Below the pieces are notes generated by a model. The model saw only the letters and a list, made by a program, of their open reading frames with translations. It ran no database searches and was not told the origin of the DNA. The translations under genes and the position numbers were made by a program. DNA of 64,000 bases from NCBI RefSeq assembly GCF_018131005.1, contig NZ_JAFCJK010000003.1, positions 1 through 64,000 on the forward strand. Direction: 5' to 3'. This document shows, one piece after another, positions 45,247 to 53,801 of the stretch; the stretch's first letter is position 1; the number at the start of each line of letters is the position of its first letter. Source of the stretch: Bradyrhizobium lablabi (GTDB taxonomy: Bacteria > Pseudomonadota > Alphaproteobacteria > Rhizobiales > Xanthobacteraceae).

Positions 45247-45558
45247 ATGAACCTCAAGCTGCTTCCCACGCTGGCCACGATCGCGGGTCTGTCAATCGCC
45301 GCGGCTTCTGCCGCGCCAGTGAACTACCAGCTTCCCGATGAGACCGTGGCGTTCAAGCCCGGGCCCAACCTGGACGTGGTGCAGAACAACTGCACCGCCT
45401 GCCACTCGGCTGACTACGTCAAGACCCAGCCGCAGGGCGAGAAGTTCAAGAAGGATTTCTGGCAGGCCGAAGTCACCAAGATGATCAAGGTCTATGGCGC
45501 GCCGATCGAGGACGGCGACGTCACCAAGATCGTCGACTACCTCGCCGCGACCTATTGA
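45247..45558 (+). CDS. sorB: c-type cytochrome (SorB-like subunit)
   Basis: A 103-residue periplasmic monohaem cytochrome c. A signal peptide ([20 protein letters not shown]) precedes the haem site [18 protein letters not shown]; a methionine in [12 protein letters not shown] is the likely sixth ligand. Length and position fit SorB, the electron acceptor of SorA. The start lies 11 bases after sorA with GGAG upstream, so the two form one operon. A hairpin follows the stop after about 11 bases. Confidence 0.92.
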   Translation: MNLKLLPTLATIAGLSIAAASAAPVNYQLPDETVAFKPGPNLDVVQNNCTACHSADYVKTQPQGEKFKKDFWQAEVTKMIKVYGAPIEDGDVTKIVDYLAATY

Positions 45559-45569
45559 GGTCGCGGCGT

Positions 45570-45591
45570 CCCTCTCCGCAAAACGAGAGGG
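45570..45591 (+). terminator. hairpin after sorB
   Basis: CCCTCTC (45570-45576) pairs with GAGAGGG (45585-45591) around an 8-base loop. There is no strong T-run. It resembles a short member of the intergenic GC-rich repeats found elsewhere in the window. Confidence 0.5.
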
Positions 45592-45857
45592 GACAGGGTC
45601 GCACCATGGCGCCGCCGCCCCTGCGCCCGTCGTGGCGGCGTGTGCCTGCTCGAACCCACCGATCTTGTGGCGCAAATGATCGGGAAAACGGGCAAAATCG
45701 GTGCCAAAGCACCGCGAAACCAGCATTCCCGGACAAATCGCCCTGTGGTTTGGCCTATCCAGCTTTTTTCAAACTGCTATCCTGCCCGGTACGGACAAGC
45801 CGGTTTGTGCGGGGATCGGCAGGTCTGATTTCGATCGATTCCGCGGAGACGACTGGA

Positions 45858-46058
45858 ATGCCAAAAGGTACCGTGAAGTGGTTCAACCCGACCAAGGGCT
45901 ACGGATTCATCCAGCCCGCGACGGGCGGCAAGGACATATTCGTGCATATTTCTGCAGTTCAGAAGGCTGGTCTTCAAACGCTCAATGAAGGCCAGACGGT
46001 CGAATACGAAGAGATTGCAAATCGCGGCAAGACGTCGGCAGAGAACCTGAAGGTCTAG
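45858..46058 (+). CDS. cspA: cold-shock domain protein
   Basis: A 66-residue single cold-shock domain. It has RNP1 KGYGFIQP and RNP2 DIFVHIS, with [14 protein letters not shown] at the start, so it binds single-stranded RNA/DNA as a chaperone. The ATG at 45858 follows GGAG at 9 bases; the frame is open far upstream but without homology. About 250 bases of untranslated DNA lie upstream, room for the long regulatory leader that many csp genes carry. Confidence 0.95.
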   Translation: MPKGTVKWFNPTKGYGFIQPATGGKDIFVHISAVQKAGLQTLNEGQTVEYEEIANRGKTSAENLKV

Positions 46059-46381
46059 CGCGTCAGCGCCAGGCGCAACGGTGCACTCTCGGACATTATC
46101 CGGGAGTGGGGGCCGACAGATCAACCAGACAACGTGACGTTCGGCGGGGCGGGCACAGCGCTCGCGCGCCACCACGTGCCGCTCCTGGATCGTGATGCGA
46201 TCATGTCGAATCGCGCCGCGACCTCATCTCCTATTTGTTTGGACGCGTGTCGCGAGAGAAAACCGCTACACACTTTTCCGGATCATGCTTTAGCTGCGCG
46301 CGCCGCGATCGGTCCAGCGCGATACCGTAGACCCAACAAATGCTCGACTTTGCCCATGCTGTCACTAGCGCGCTGGGCAGC
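46059..46381. other. non-coding gap after cspA
   Basis: No gene is supported. Short plus-strand frames lack ribosome sites and run antisense to the end of the next minus-strand gene. Two weak inverted repeats are visible but none has a T-run. Confidence 0.4.
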
Positions 46382-47029
46382 TCAATCTTCGGTTACCCAT
46401 TGGGTGACCGGCATGACGTCAGGCGGCTGCAGATAGCCGCGCGGCCAGAGATCGACCGCCCATTCGACCTTTGTCGCGCGTTCGACCAGGACAGCGGTGT
46501 TGTGCGGCGTCTGCATCCACGAAAATCCCCGGTAATGGGGATCGCCGACGTCGTGAAACTTGAACAGATTCCATTGTTGCAGCACGAGGAGCAGGCTCGT
46601 GGTGTTACGGGTCGTGTCCCAGCAATCGAAATTGTGCTTGTCGTCGCGATAGCGGAAGTCGGCTTTCGCGACGCGCTTGTCGGTGCCGATGATTGGACCC
46701 ATGCGTCGATCGAACCAGATCACCGCTTTCTGCACCGCGGCCCGCTCGGCGGCGGCGTTGGCATGGCCTGCGGCAATGATCTTGGTCAGTTCGAGCCTGT
46801 CGGCTGCGGTAAAATCGAGTGTTTCGCGGCGCCGGCAGACGAAGCCATAGCAGACCGTCATCGACGTCGCCGACGGCGGATAGATCGAGACCGACGTATA
46901 AAGTTGTGCCACGCCAGCGCTGAGTTCGGTCGAGTTCGCCGGCCCCGCGAGCAAGGACAGCACCGCGGCGGCAAGCCCGCCGGCAAATCCGGTCCGCCTC
47001 ACGCGTATCGATTGATTGGCGTCTGTCAT
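46382..47029 (-). CDS. secreted protein with a possible Cys-His-Asp active site
   Basis: A 215-residue protein with a signal or Tat-like leader (RRTGFAGGLAAAVLSLLAGP, cleavage near ANS). After a helical middle the C-terminal part shows Cys136 in NFDCWDTTRNTTSLLLVLQQ, His176 in TPHNTAVL and Asp193 in WAVDLWPRGYLQPPDV. That order and spacing match transglutaminase-like or NlpC-like cysteine enzymes. Two more cysteines (CYGFVC, residues 60 and 65) may form a disulfide. The substrate, perhaps a cell-wall peptide, is unknown. The start is ATG 47029; an upstream extension of the frame lacks a signal peptide. The fold call is inference. Confidence 0.7.
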   Translation of the reverse strand: MTDANQSIRVRRTGFAGGLAAAVLSLLAGPANSTELSAGVAQLYTSVSIYPPSATSMTVCYGFVCRRRETLDFTAADRLELTKIIAAGHANAAAERAAVQKAVIWFDRRMGPIIGTDKRVAKADFRYRDDKHNFDCWDTTRNTTSLLLVLQQWNLFKFHDVGDPHYRGFSWMQTPHNTAVLVERATKVEWAVDLWPRGYLQPPDVMPVTQWVTED

Positions 47030-47119
47030 GATCGCTGCCCCATTGGAGTCAGGATTAGCGCGGGAGGAGCGTGATGCCAATACGCTTGCGGGGCGGCTGT
47101 GGATCACATCCGGAGGGTG

Positions 47120-47584
47120 TCAGCCGACCGGCAGCGGCGCGTCGCGCTTGACCTCTTCCATCACGGCGTAAGTTCGCGTCTCGCGCACGCCAGGCAGCGC
47201 GAGCAGGGTTTCGCCGAGGAACCGGCGATAGGCGGTCATGTCGGCGACGCGTGCCTTGACCAGATAGTCGAACCCGCCGGCCACCATGTGGCACTCCAGC
47301 ACTTCCGGTGAGGTCTGGATCGCCTTCGCGAACCGCTCGAAGACGTCGGGGGTGGTCTTGTCGAGCATCACTTCGACGAAGACGAGCAAACCAAGTCCGA
47401 GCCGGTGTGGATTGAGCCGCGCGCCGTAGCCTTCGACAAAGCCGTCACGCTGCAATCGCTTCAGCCGTTCGCCCACAGAGGTCGGAGACAGCCCGATCCG
47501 TTCCGCCAGTTCGACATTGGCGATCCGACCATCCCCTTGCAAAATCGAGAGGATTTTGCGGTCTATCTTGTCAATTTCGGTCAT
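47120..47584 (-). CDS. putR: Lrp/AsnC-family regulator, probably PutR of the adjacent putA
   Basis: A 154-residue Lrp-type protein. The helix-turn-helix (KILSILQGDGRIANVELAER, then IGLSPTSVGERLKRLQRDGF) is followed by the RAM/AsnC ligand domain (LLVFVEVMLDKTTPDVFERF, VLECHMVAGGFDYLVKARVA). It is divergent from putA, with 110 AT-rich bases between. In alphaproteobacteria such a regulator activates proline dehydrogenase in response to proline, so the name putR is by position. Confidence 0.88.
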   Translation of the reverse strand: MTEIDKIDRKILSILQGDGRIANVELAERIGLSPTSVGERLKRLQRDGFVEGYGARLNPHRLGLGLLVFVEVMLDKTTPDVFERFAKAIQTSPEVLECHMVAGGFDYLVKARVADMTAYRRFLGETLLALPGVRETRTYAVMEEVKRDAPLPVG

Positions 47585-47694
47585 ATATCCCGCGCGGTAC
47601 TACTTTCTCCTGATTTTCTAAGGCAAAACTGCTAATTTGTCTATCGAACTACGGTGCGAACACGCATAGCGTCCGATAAGCCAAAGGAACAGCC
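47585..47694. promoter_or_regulatory. putR-putA divergent control region
   Basis: This 110-base spacer is clearly AT-richer than its flanks (GATTTTCTAAGGCAAAAC and TGCTAATTTGTCTATCG), as expected for Lrp-type binding sites. No exact operator can be assigned. The ribosome-binding site for putA is AAAGGAAC at its right end. Confidence 0.55.
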
Positions 47695-50600
47695 ATGCCA
47701 GCCACGACCCGGCATTCTTCACCGTTCAGCGCCCCCTACGCGCCCGATGACGCCGCGATGGCTGTCGGCTTGCTACGGGACGCCACCCTCGGTGCGGAGC
47801 AGGAGGCGCGCATCGACCGCACCGCGACCGGCCTGATCGAGGCGATCAGAGCCAATGATGATCCGCTCGGCGGCGTCGAGGACATGCTGCGGGAGTTTGC
47901 TCTCTCGACCAGGGAGGGGCTCGCACTGATGGTGCTGGCCGAGGCGCTGCTGCGTGTGCCCGACGCGCGCACCGCTAACCAGTTCATCGAGGACAAGCTC
48001 GGCCAGGGCGACTTCATCCATCACGAAACCAAATCCACGGCCTTCCTGGTCAACGCGTCGGCCTGGGCGCTCGGCATGTCCGCGCGCGTAATTCAGCCCG
48101 GCGAGACGCCTCAGGGCACGATCGGGCGATTGACGAAGCGGCTCGGCGCGCCGGCGGTGCGCGCGGCGACGCGGCAGGCGATGCGGCTGATGGGCAACCA
48201 TTTCGTGCTCGGGGAAACCATCGAGGCCGCGCTCGCGCGCGCGCAATCGCATTCGGTCCGCGCCTCGCGCTACTCCTTCGACATGCTCGGCGAAGGCGCG
48301 CGCACCGCCGACGACGCGCACCGCTATTTCGAATCCTACGCCCGCGCCATCGAAGCGATCGGCAAGGCGGCAGGCGGCCGTCCCCTGCCCGACCGGCCCG
48401 GGATCTCCGTGAAATTGTCCGCGCTGCATCCACGCTACGAGGCGGTGAGCCGGCCACGGGTGATGAGCGAGCTGGTGCCGCGCCTGGTCGATCTCGCGCA
48501 CCGCGCCAAGGCGTTCGACCTGAATTTCACCGTCGATGCCGAGGAGGCCGACCGGCTGGAATTGTCGCTCGACGTGATAGAGGCCGCTTTCGCCGACAAA
48601 TCGCTCGCCGGCTGGAGCGGCTTTGGCCTTGCGATCCAGGCCTACCAGAAGCGCGCCGGTGACGTCATCGACCATGTCGACGCGCTCGCGCGCAGCCCGA
48701 ACCGCAGAATGATGGTCCGCCTCGTCAAGGGCGCCTATTGGGACACCGAGATCAAGCGCGCGCAGGAGCGCGGGCTCGACGGCTATCCCGTCTTCACCCG
48801 CAAGGCGATGACAGACCTGAACTACGTCGCGTGCGCGCGAAAGCTGCTTGCGTTGCGGCCTCGGCTGTTTCCGCAATTTGCGACCCACAACGCGTTGACG
48901 GTCGCGACCATCCTCGAACTCGCCGACGATCCCGGCAGCTTCGAGTTCCAGCGGTTGCACGGCATGGGCGAAGCGCTCTATGCGCAGCTCGGCAACGACA
49001 GACCCGAGATCGCCCATCGCACCTACGCACCGGTCGGCAGCCATCGCGACCTGCTCGCCTATCTGGTACGGCGGCTGCTCGAGAACGGCGCCAACTCCTC
49101 CTTCGTCGCGCTCGCGGCCGACGAGCAGATACCGGTCGCGCGCCTGCTGCGCCGCCCCGCCGAGATCATTGGCGCCGATAACGGTGCCAATCATCCCGAC
49201 ATTCCGCTGCCTGTGGACCTCTACCGGCCGCAGCGCGAGAATTCGCGCGGTATCGAATTCGGTGAACGCATGGCGCTCGAGAGGCTCACGTCAGAAGTTG
49301 CAGCCGCAAGCGCCGCGACCCGCGGCGCGATTGCGCCGTCCACGACGGAGCAGGCCAACGCCGCCGTCATCGCCGCACGCCGCGGCTTCAGCGCGTGGGA
49401 CCGTACGCCGGCGCGGCGACGCGCCGTCATCCTGGGCAAAGCCGCCGATCTGCTGCAACAGCGACGCGCCCATTTCATCGCGCTGTTGCAAAGCGAGGGC
49501 GGCAAGACGCTGGACGATGCGCTCTCGGAGGTACGCGAGGCGACCGATTTCTGCCGCTACTACGCAGCAGCAGGACGCGATCTATTTGGCGAAGGCGAAG
49601 CGATGCCGGGCCCGACCGGTGAGAGCAACGTGCTGGGCTTGCGCGGCCGCGGCGCCTTCGTCGCGATCTCGCCGTGGAATTTTCCGCTGGCGATCTTCCT
49701 GGGCCAGGTCACGGCTGCACTGATGGCCGGCAACGCCGTGATTGCAAAGCCGGCCGAGCAGACACCGCTGATCGCGGCCGAGGCGGTTCGGTTGCTGCAT
49801 GAGGCCGGCGTGCCGGCGTCGGCGCTGCATCTCGTCCAGGGTGACGGCGCGATCGGCGCCGCGCTCGTCACGCGTCCCGAGATCGCCGGCGTCGTCTTCA
49901 CGGGCTCGACCGAGGTTGCGCGATCGATCAACCGCGCGCTCGCGGCCAAGGATGGCCCGATCGTACCGCTGATCGCCGAGACCGGCGGCATCAATGCGAT
50001 GATCGTCGATGCGACTGCGCTGCCCGAACAGGTTGCCGACGACGTCGTGACGTCGGCATTCCGTTCCGCAGGCCAGCGCTGCTCGGCACTGCGGCTATTG
50101 TTCGTGCAGGACGACGTCGCCGACCGCATGATCGAGATGATTGCCGGTGCCGCGCGCGAGATGAAAATCGGCGCCCCCTCGGATCCCGCGACCCATATCG
50201 GGCCGGTGATCGATGCCGAGGCCAAGCAGAAGCTGGACCAGCATATCGCGCGGATGAACCGCGAGGCTCGTGTGCATTTAGCGGGCGAGGCGCCGGCCGG
50301 CAATTTCGTCGCGCCCCATATCTTCGAACTCTCGGACGCCGGCCAATTGAGGGAAGAGGTGTTCGGCCCGATCCTTCACGTGGTGCGCTACCACGCCGAA
50401 AGGCTGGCCGACGTGCTGGCCGCGATCGAGGCTACGGGTTTCGGGCTGACGCTCGGCATTCATTCGCGCATCGACGATACAATCGAGGATGTGATCGAGC
50501 GCCTGCAGGTCGGCAACATCTACATCAACCGCAACATGATCGGCGCCGTCGTCGGCGTGCAACCGTTTGGCGGCAGCGGCCTCTCCGGCACCGGCCCCAA

Positions 50601-50706
50601 GGCCGGCGGCCCGCATTACCTCGCAAGGTTCGCAACCGAGCAGACAGTGACAATCAACACCGCCGCCGCAGGCGGCAATGCCGCGCTGATGGCAGGAGTG
50701 GAGTAA
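47695..50706 (+). CDS. putA: bifunctional proline dehydrogenase / pyrroline-5-carboxylate dehydrogenase
   Basis: A 1003-residue PutA that turns proline into glutamate. The FAD-binding proline dehydrogenase barrel (about 170-480) shows SVKLSALHPRYEAVSRPRVM, LNFTVDAEEADRLELSLDVI and MMVRLVKGAYWDTEIKRAQ. The aldehyde dehydrogenase part (about 540-985) has SPWNFPLAIFLGQV, Glu762 in IAETGGINAM and the catalytic Cys796 in SAGQRCSALR. It lacks the N-terminal ribbon-helix-helix DNA-binding domain of enteric PutA (about 1300 residues), so it cannot repress itself; the divergent Lrp-type gene takes that part. Confidence 0.97.
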   Translation: MPATTRHSSPFSAPYAPDDAAMAVGLLRDATLGAEQEARIDRTATGLIEAIRANDDPLGGVEDMLREFALSTREGLALMVLAEALLRVPDARTANQFIEDKLGQGDFIHHETKSTAFLVNASAWALGMSARVIQPGETPQGTIGRLTKRLGAPAVRAATRQAMRLMGNHFVLGETIEAALARAQSHSVRASRYSFDMLGEGARTADDAHRYFESYARAIEAIGKAAGGRPLPDRPGISVKLSALHPRYEAVSRPRVMSELVPRLVDLAHRAKAFDLNFTVDAEEADRLELSLDVIEAAFADKSLAGWSGFGLAIQAYQKRAGDVIDHVDALARSPNRRMMVRLVKGAYWDTEIKRAQERGLDGYPVFTRKAMTDLNYVACARKLLALRPRLFPQFATHNALTVATILELADDPGSFEFQRLHGMGEALYAQLGNDRPEIAHRTYAPVGSHRDLLAYLVRRLLENGANSSFVALAADEQIPVARLLRRPAEIIGADNGANHPDIPLPVDLYRPQRENSRGIEFGERMALERLTSEVAAASAATRGAIAPSTTEQANAAVIAARRGFSAWDRTPARRRAVILGKAADLLQQRRAHFIALLQSEGGKTLDDALSEVREATDFCRYYAAAGRDLFGEGEAMPGPTGESNVLGLRGRGAFVAISPWNFPLAIFLGQVTAALMAGNAVIAKPAEQTPLIAAEAVRLLHEAGVPASALHLVQGDGAIGAALVTRPEIAGVVFTGSTEVARSINRALAAKDGPIVPLIAETGGINAMIVDATALPEQVADDVVTSAFRSAGQRCSALRLLFVQDDVADRMIEMIAGAAREMKIGAPSDPATHIGPVIDAEAKQKLDQHIARMNREARVHLAGEAPAGNFVAPHIFELSDAGQLREEVFGPILHVVRYHAERLADVLAAIEATGFGLTLGIHSRIDDTIEDVIERLQVGNIYINRNMIGAVVGVQPFGGSGLSGTGPKAGGPHYLARFATEQTVTINTAAAGGNAALMAGVE

Positions 50707-50774
50707 CGCTATCCCTGGAGGGGAGGCACAATCGCAGATCTCGTCGCCGGGCTTTGTCCTTGGGTTTGCGCATT

Positions 50775-50802
50775 GTCATGGCGGGCCTGTCCCGGGCATG
50801 AC
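50775..50802. repeat. imperfect palindrome after putA
   Basis: GTCATGGCGGG and CCCGGGCATGAC form an imperfect inverted repeat around CCTGT. The unit (GTCATGGCCGGGC-type) is a common Bradyrhizobium intergenic palindrome. It sits in the 292-base gap between putA and the CoA-transferase and may help end putA transcription. No gene is seen in that gap. Confidence 0.5.
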
Positions 50803-50998
50803 AAGCTTGTGAGAAGACCAGTGACCCAAACTCGCAGCATGATCGGCACATGTGTCCCGACCCTCCAGCAGAAGGGTAAGAAAGCGCCGTTGCATCGTGG
50901 CCCCGAGATGGGTCAAATGGCGGCTCGATCGGGATTCCGCACGCGATAATTCCAGCCACCGGAAAAAGACCAACAAACGTCACGGGAGCGACGGCACG

Positions 50999-52204
50999 AT
51001 GGACAAAGGCATATTTGATGGGCTGAAGGTTTTGGACTGCGCGAGTTTCATCGCGGCCCCGGCGGCCGCCACCGTGCTGTCCGACTTCGGCGCCGACGTC
51101 ATCAAGATCGAGCCGCCCGGCTCCGGCGATCCCTACCGGAACCTGCCGAACCTGCCCGGCTATCCGCACAGCGAGCACAATTTCGCCTGGATGCTGGAGG
51201 CGCGCAACAAAAAGAGCCTGGCGCTCGACCTCACCAAGCCGGAAGCGCGCGAGGTGCTCTACAAGCTCGTCGCGGAGTCCGATGTCTTCATCACCAACAT
51301 GCCGCCACAGGTGCGCGAGAAGCTCGGCATCACCTACGACCACCTCGCACATCTCAACGACCGGCTGATCTATGCCTCCTTCACCGGCTATGGCGAGAAG
51401 GGCGAAGAGGCCAACAAGCCCGGCTTCGACTCCAATGCCTATTGGGCACGCTCCGGCCTGATGGATCTCGTCCGTGCCGACGAGGAGACCACGCCGGCCC
51501 GCTCGGTCGCCGGCATGGGCGACCACCCTTGCGCGATGGCGTTCTACGGCGCGATCGTCACCGCGCTATTCCAGCGCGAGAAGACCGGAAAGGGTTCGCA
51601 TGTCGCGACCAATCTGATGGCCAACGGCATCTGGGCCAATGGCGTCTTGGCGCAGGCCAAGCTCGTTGGCGCCAAGTTCCAGAAGCGCAGGCCGCGCGAG
51701 CAGGCGCTCAACGCCGTGACCAACCATTACAAATGTCGCGATGGCCGCTGGATCATCCTGTCGCTGCTCAACGAGGAGCGGCAATGGCCGACGCTTGCGC
51801 GCTGCATGAGCCGCGAGGACCTCATCGCCGATGCGCGTTTCGTCACCAAGGCAGACCGCCATGCGCGTTCGATCGAACTGATCCGGATTTTCGACGAGGT
51901 GTTCGCGACGAAAGATCTCGCGGAATGGCGCAGGATCCTCGACGGCAACGGGCTGGTGTTCGGCGTCGTCGGCGTCCTCGATGACATCCCGAACGACCGG
52001 CAGATGATCGAGAACGAGGTGCTCGTGCGCTTCGAGAATGACACCATGCTCACCGTCAACAGCCCGATCTTCATCGACGGCGCCAAGAAGGTGCAACCGC
52101 GCAAGCCGCCCGCGGTTGGCGAGCACTCGGACGAGATCCTGCGGAAGGCGGGTTACGACGAGGCGACGATCAGGCAGCTACGCGCGTCGGGCGCGGTGGC
52201 TTAG
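50999..52204 (+). CDS. class III (CaiB/BaiF) CoA-transferase
   Basis: A 401-residue family III CoA-transferase. FDGLKVLDCASFIAAPAAAT and VLSDFGADVIKIEPPGSGDP are the N-terminal family pattern; the catalytic Asp175 lies in VAGMGDHPCAMAFYGA. It is distant from the other transferase in this window (24643-25773). The ATG at 50999 follows GGGAG; the frame is open to 50852 without homology. It stands alone on its strand, so its acids are unknown. The stop overlaps by 4 bases the stop of the short gene on the other strand. Confidence 0.92.
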   Translation: MDKGIFDGLKVLDCASFIAAPAAATVLSDFGADVIKIEPPGSGDPYRNLPNLPGYPHSEHNFAWMLEARNKKSLALDLTKPEAREVLYKLVAESDVFITNMPPQVREKLGITYDHLAHLNDRLIYASFTGYGEKGEEANKPGFDSNAYWARSGLMDLVRADEETTPARSVAGMGDHPCAMAFYGAIVTALFQREKTGKGSHVATNLMANGIWANGVLAQAKLVGAKFQKRRPREQALNAVTNHYKCRDGRWIILSLLNEERQWPTLARCMSREDLIADARFVTKADRHARSIELIRIFDEVFATKDLAEWRRILDGNGLVFGVVGVLDDIPNDRQMIENEVLVRFENDTMLTVNSPIFIDGAKKVQPRKPPAVGEHSDEILRKAGYDEATIRQLRASGAVA

Positions 52205-52365
52205 CGGTTCAGCCACGCCCAGACGATGCCTGCGGCGATGACGCCGATGATGACCGCGAGCGCGATCGCCCAGCCGCTGACCCGGGCAGCGCCCACCATC
52301 TGCCGCTCGGCCTCGTTCTGCGCGATCTGGCGATTACGCTGCTTGTCCTGGTCGGAAGAGCTCAT
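52201..52365 (-). CDS. small single-helix membrane protein
   Basis: A 54-residue protein: a charged, Gln-rich N-terminus (SSSDQDKQRNRQIAQNEAER) and one C-terminal membrane helix (GWAIALAVIIGVIAAGIVWA). GGAGA lies 7 bases before the ATG. It sits 28 bases downstream of the MFS transporter stop on the same strand and may be cotranscribed with it. No function is known; tail-anchored small proteins of this type sometimes modulate transporters. Confidence 0.7.
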   Translation of the reverse strand: MSSSDQDKQRNRQIAQNEAERQMVGAARVSGWAIALAVIIGVIAAGIVWAWLNR

Positions 52366-52393
52366 CGGCAGGTCTCCGCTCAAGGTTGGCTGT

Positions 52394-53779
52394 TCAGGTC
52401 CTCGGCGCGGCCTGTAGCTTAGCATCAAAAGATGACGTCTGGCTCGCGCTCGAAGCACCGCCGGGACCGACGAAGCGGCTCAGCAAGAAGGCCGCCAGCG
52501 CGGCACAGAGGGCGGCCGATGCCGCGGTCATGAACAGCGCGCCCGTGCTCCATTTCGCGCTCATCAACGCGCCGCCGATCAGGGGCCCGATGATCGAGCC
52601 GACCCGGCCGATGCCGAGCGCCCAGCCGACGCCGGTGGCGCGCACCGCGGTGGGATAGAAGGTTGCGGCCAGGGCGTTCGCCGCGATCTGGCCGCCGACG
52701 ATGCAGAAACCCGCGGCGAAGATCGCGAGTGTGACCAGCGCCGCCGAATGACCGAGCTGGCCGATGGCGCCCACGGCAAATACGGCGACAACATAAACCA
52801 ACGCCAGCGCACGGAACGAAAAGCGATCGACGACGCTGCCGAGCGCAAACGTGCCGACCACGCCTCCAACCTGCAGCATCGAGCCGATCAAGGCGGCGGC
52901 CGACACCAAGGCGCCGAGATCGTTGAGTACGGTCGGCAGCCAGTTCGACAGGAAATAGAGGTCGAGCAGGCTCATGAAGAACACGACCCACAAGAGCAGC
53001 GTCGGCAGCATTCGGCCGTCGCTGAAGAGGTGCCGCACCGGCAGACCTTCGAGTCGCGGCTCGTGCACCACGAACTGCGTGCCGGTGGTCGCCGGCGCAG
53101 CCTTCGGATTGATGCGGCCGAGCAAATCGGCCACCGCCCCGTGGGCGCGGCCGCCAAGCGCGAGGAAGCGCACGGATTCCGGCAAGCGCCACGCCAGGAC
53201 CGGCGCCAGCAACAGCGGCGCGGCGCCGCCGACGATGAACACGGCGCGCCAGCCGTATTGCGGGATCAGCGCGGCTGCGAGCAGGCCGCCGAGCGCGGCT
53301 CCCACCGAGAAGCCGCAGAACATGATCATCACCATTGTGGCGCGGCGGCGGTGTGGGCTGAATTCGGAGGTCAGCGCCACCGCGTTCGGCATCGCGCCGC
53401 CAAGCCCGAGGCCGGTGAGCAGGCGGATCACCATCAGCGCGGTGACGTCGTTGACGAACGCGGTGGCCAACGTGCCGATGCCGAAGGCAAGGGTCGAGAA
53501 CATGATGATCTTCTTGCGCCCGATGCGATCGGCGAGCGGTCCGAAGATCAGCGCGCCGATCATCAGCCCGAACAGGCCCGCGCTGAATACGGGCCCGAGC
53601 GCCGCGCGCGACAGGCTCCATTCCTTGGCAAGCGCAGGCGCCACGTAGCCGATCGCCTGGGTGTCGAAACCGTCGAGGAACAGCACGGCGGCGCAGATCA
53701 ATAGCAGTCTGATCTGGAAACCGCCCACGGGCTGGCGGTCGATATAGCCGGCAACCTCGATCGTCTCTGTCTCCGCCAT
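52394..53779 (-). CDS. MFS transporter, aromatic acid:H+ symporter type
   Basis: A 461-residue twelve-helix major facilitator protein. FLDGFDTQAIGYVAPALAKE in helix 1, the loop 2-3 motif GPLADRIGRKKIIMFSTLAF and GLGLGGAMPNAVALTSEFSP in helix 4 match the AAHS family, which imports benzoate-like and hydroxybenzoate-like acids. It begins 22 bases after the stop of a flavin monooxygenase of the aromatic hydroxylase type, so import and first hydroxylation of one aromatic acid are coupled in one operon. The frame is open upstream to 53947 but homology and the membrane start place the ATG at 53779. Confidence 0.92.
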   Translation of the reverse strand: MAETETIEVAGYIDRQPVGGFQIRLLLICAAVLFLDGFDTQAIGYVAPALAKEWSLSRAALGPVFSAGLFGLMIGALIFGPLADRIGRKKIIMFSTLAFGIGTLATAFVNDVTALMVIRLLTGLGLGGAMPNAVALTSEFSPHRRRATMVMIMFCGFSVGAALGGLLAAALIPQYGWRAVFIVGGAAPLLLAPVLAWRLPESVRFLALGGRAHGAVADLLGRINPKAAPATTGTQFVVHEPRLEGLPVRHLFSDGRMLPTLLLWVVFFMSLLDLYFLSNWLPTVLNDLGALVSAAALIGSMLQVGGVVGTFALGSVVDRFSFRALALVYVVAVFAVGAIGQLGHSAALVTLAIFAAGFCIVGGQIAANALAATFYPTAVRATGVGWALGIGRVGSIIGPLIGGALMSAKWSTGALFMTAASAALCAALAAFLLSRFVGPGGASSASQTSSFDAKLQAAPRT

Positions 53780-53801
53780 GACTGTATGTTCCCCGATCCG
53801 T

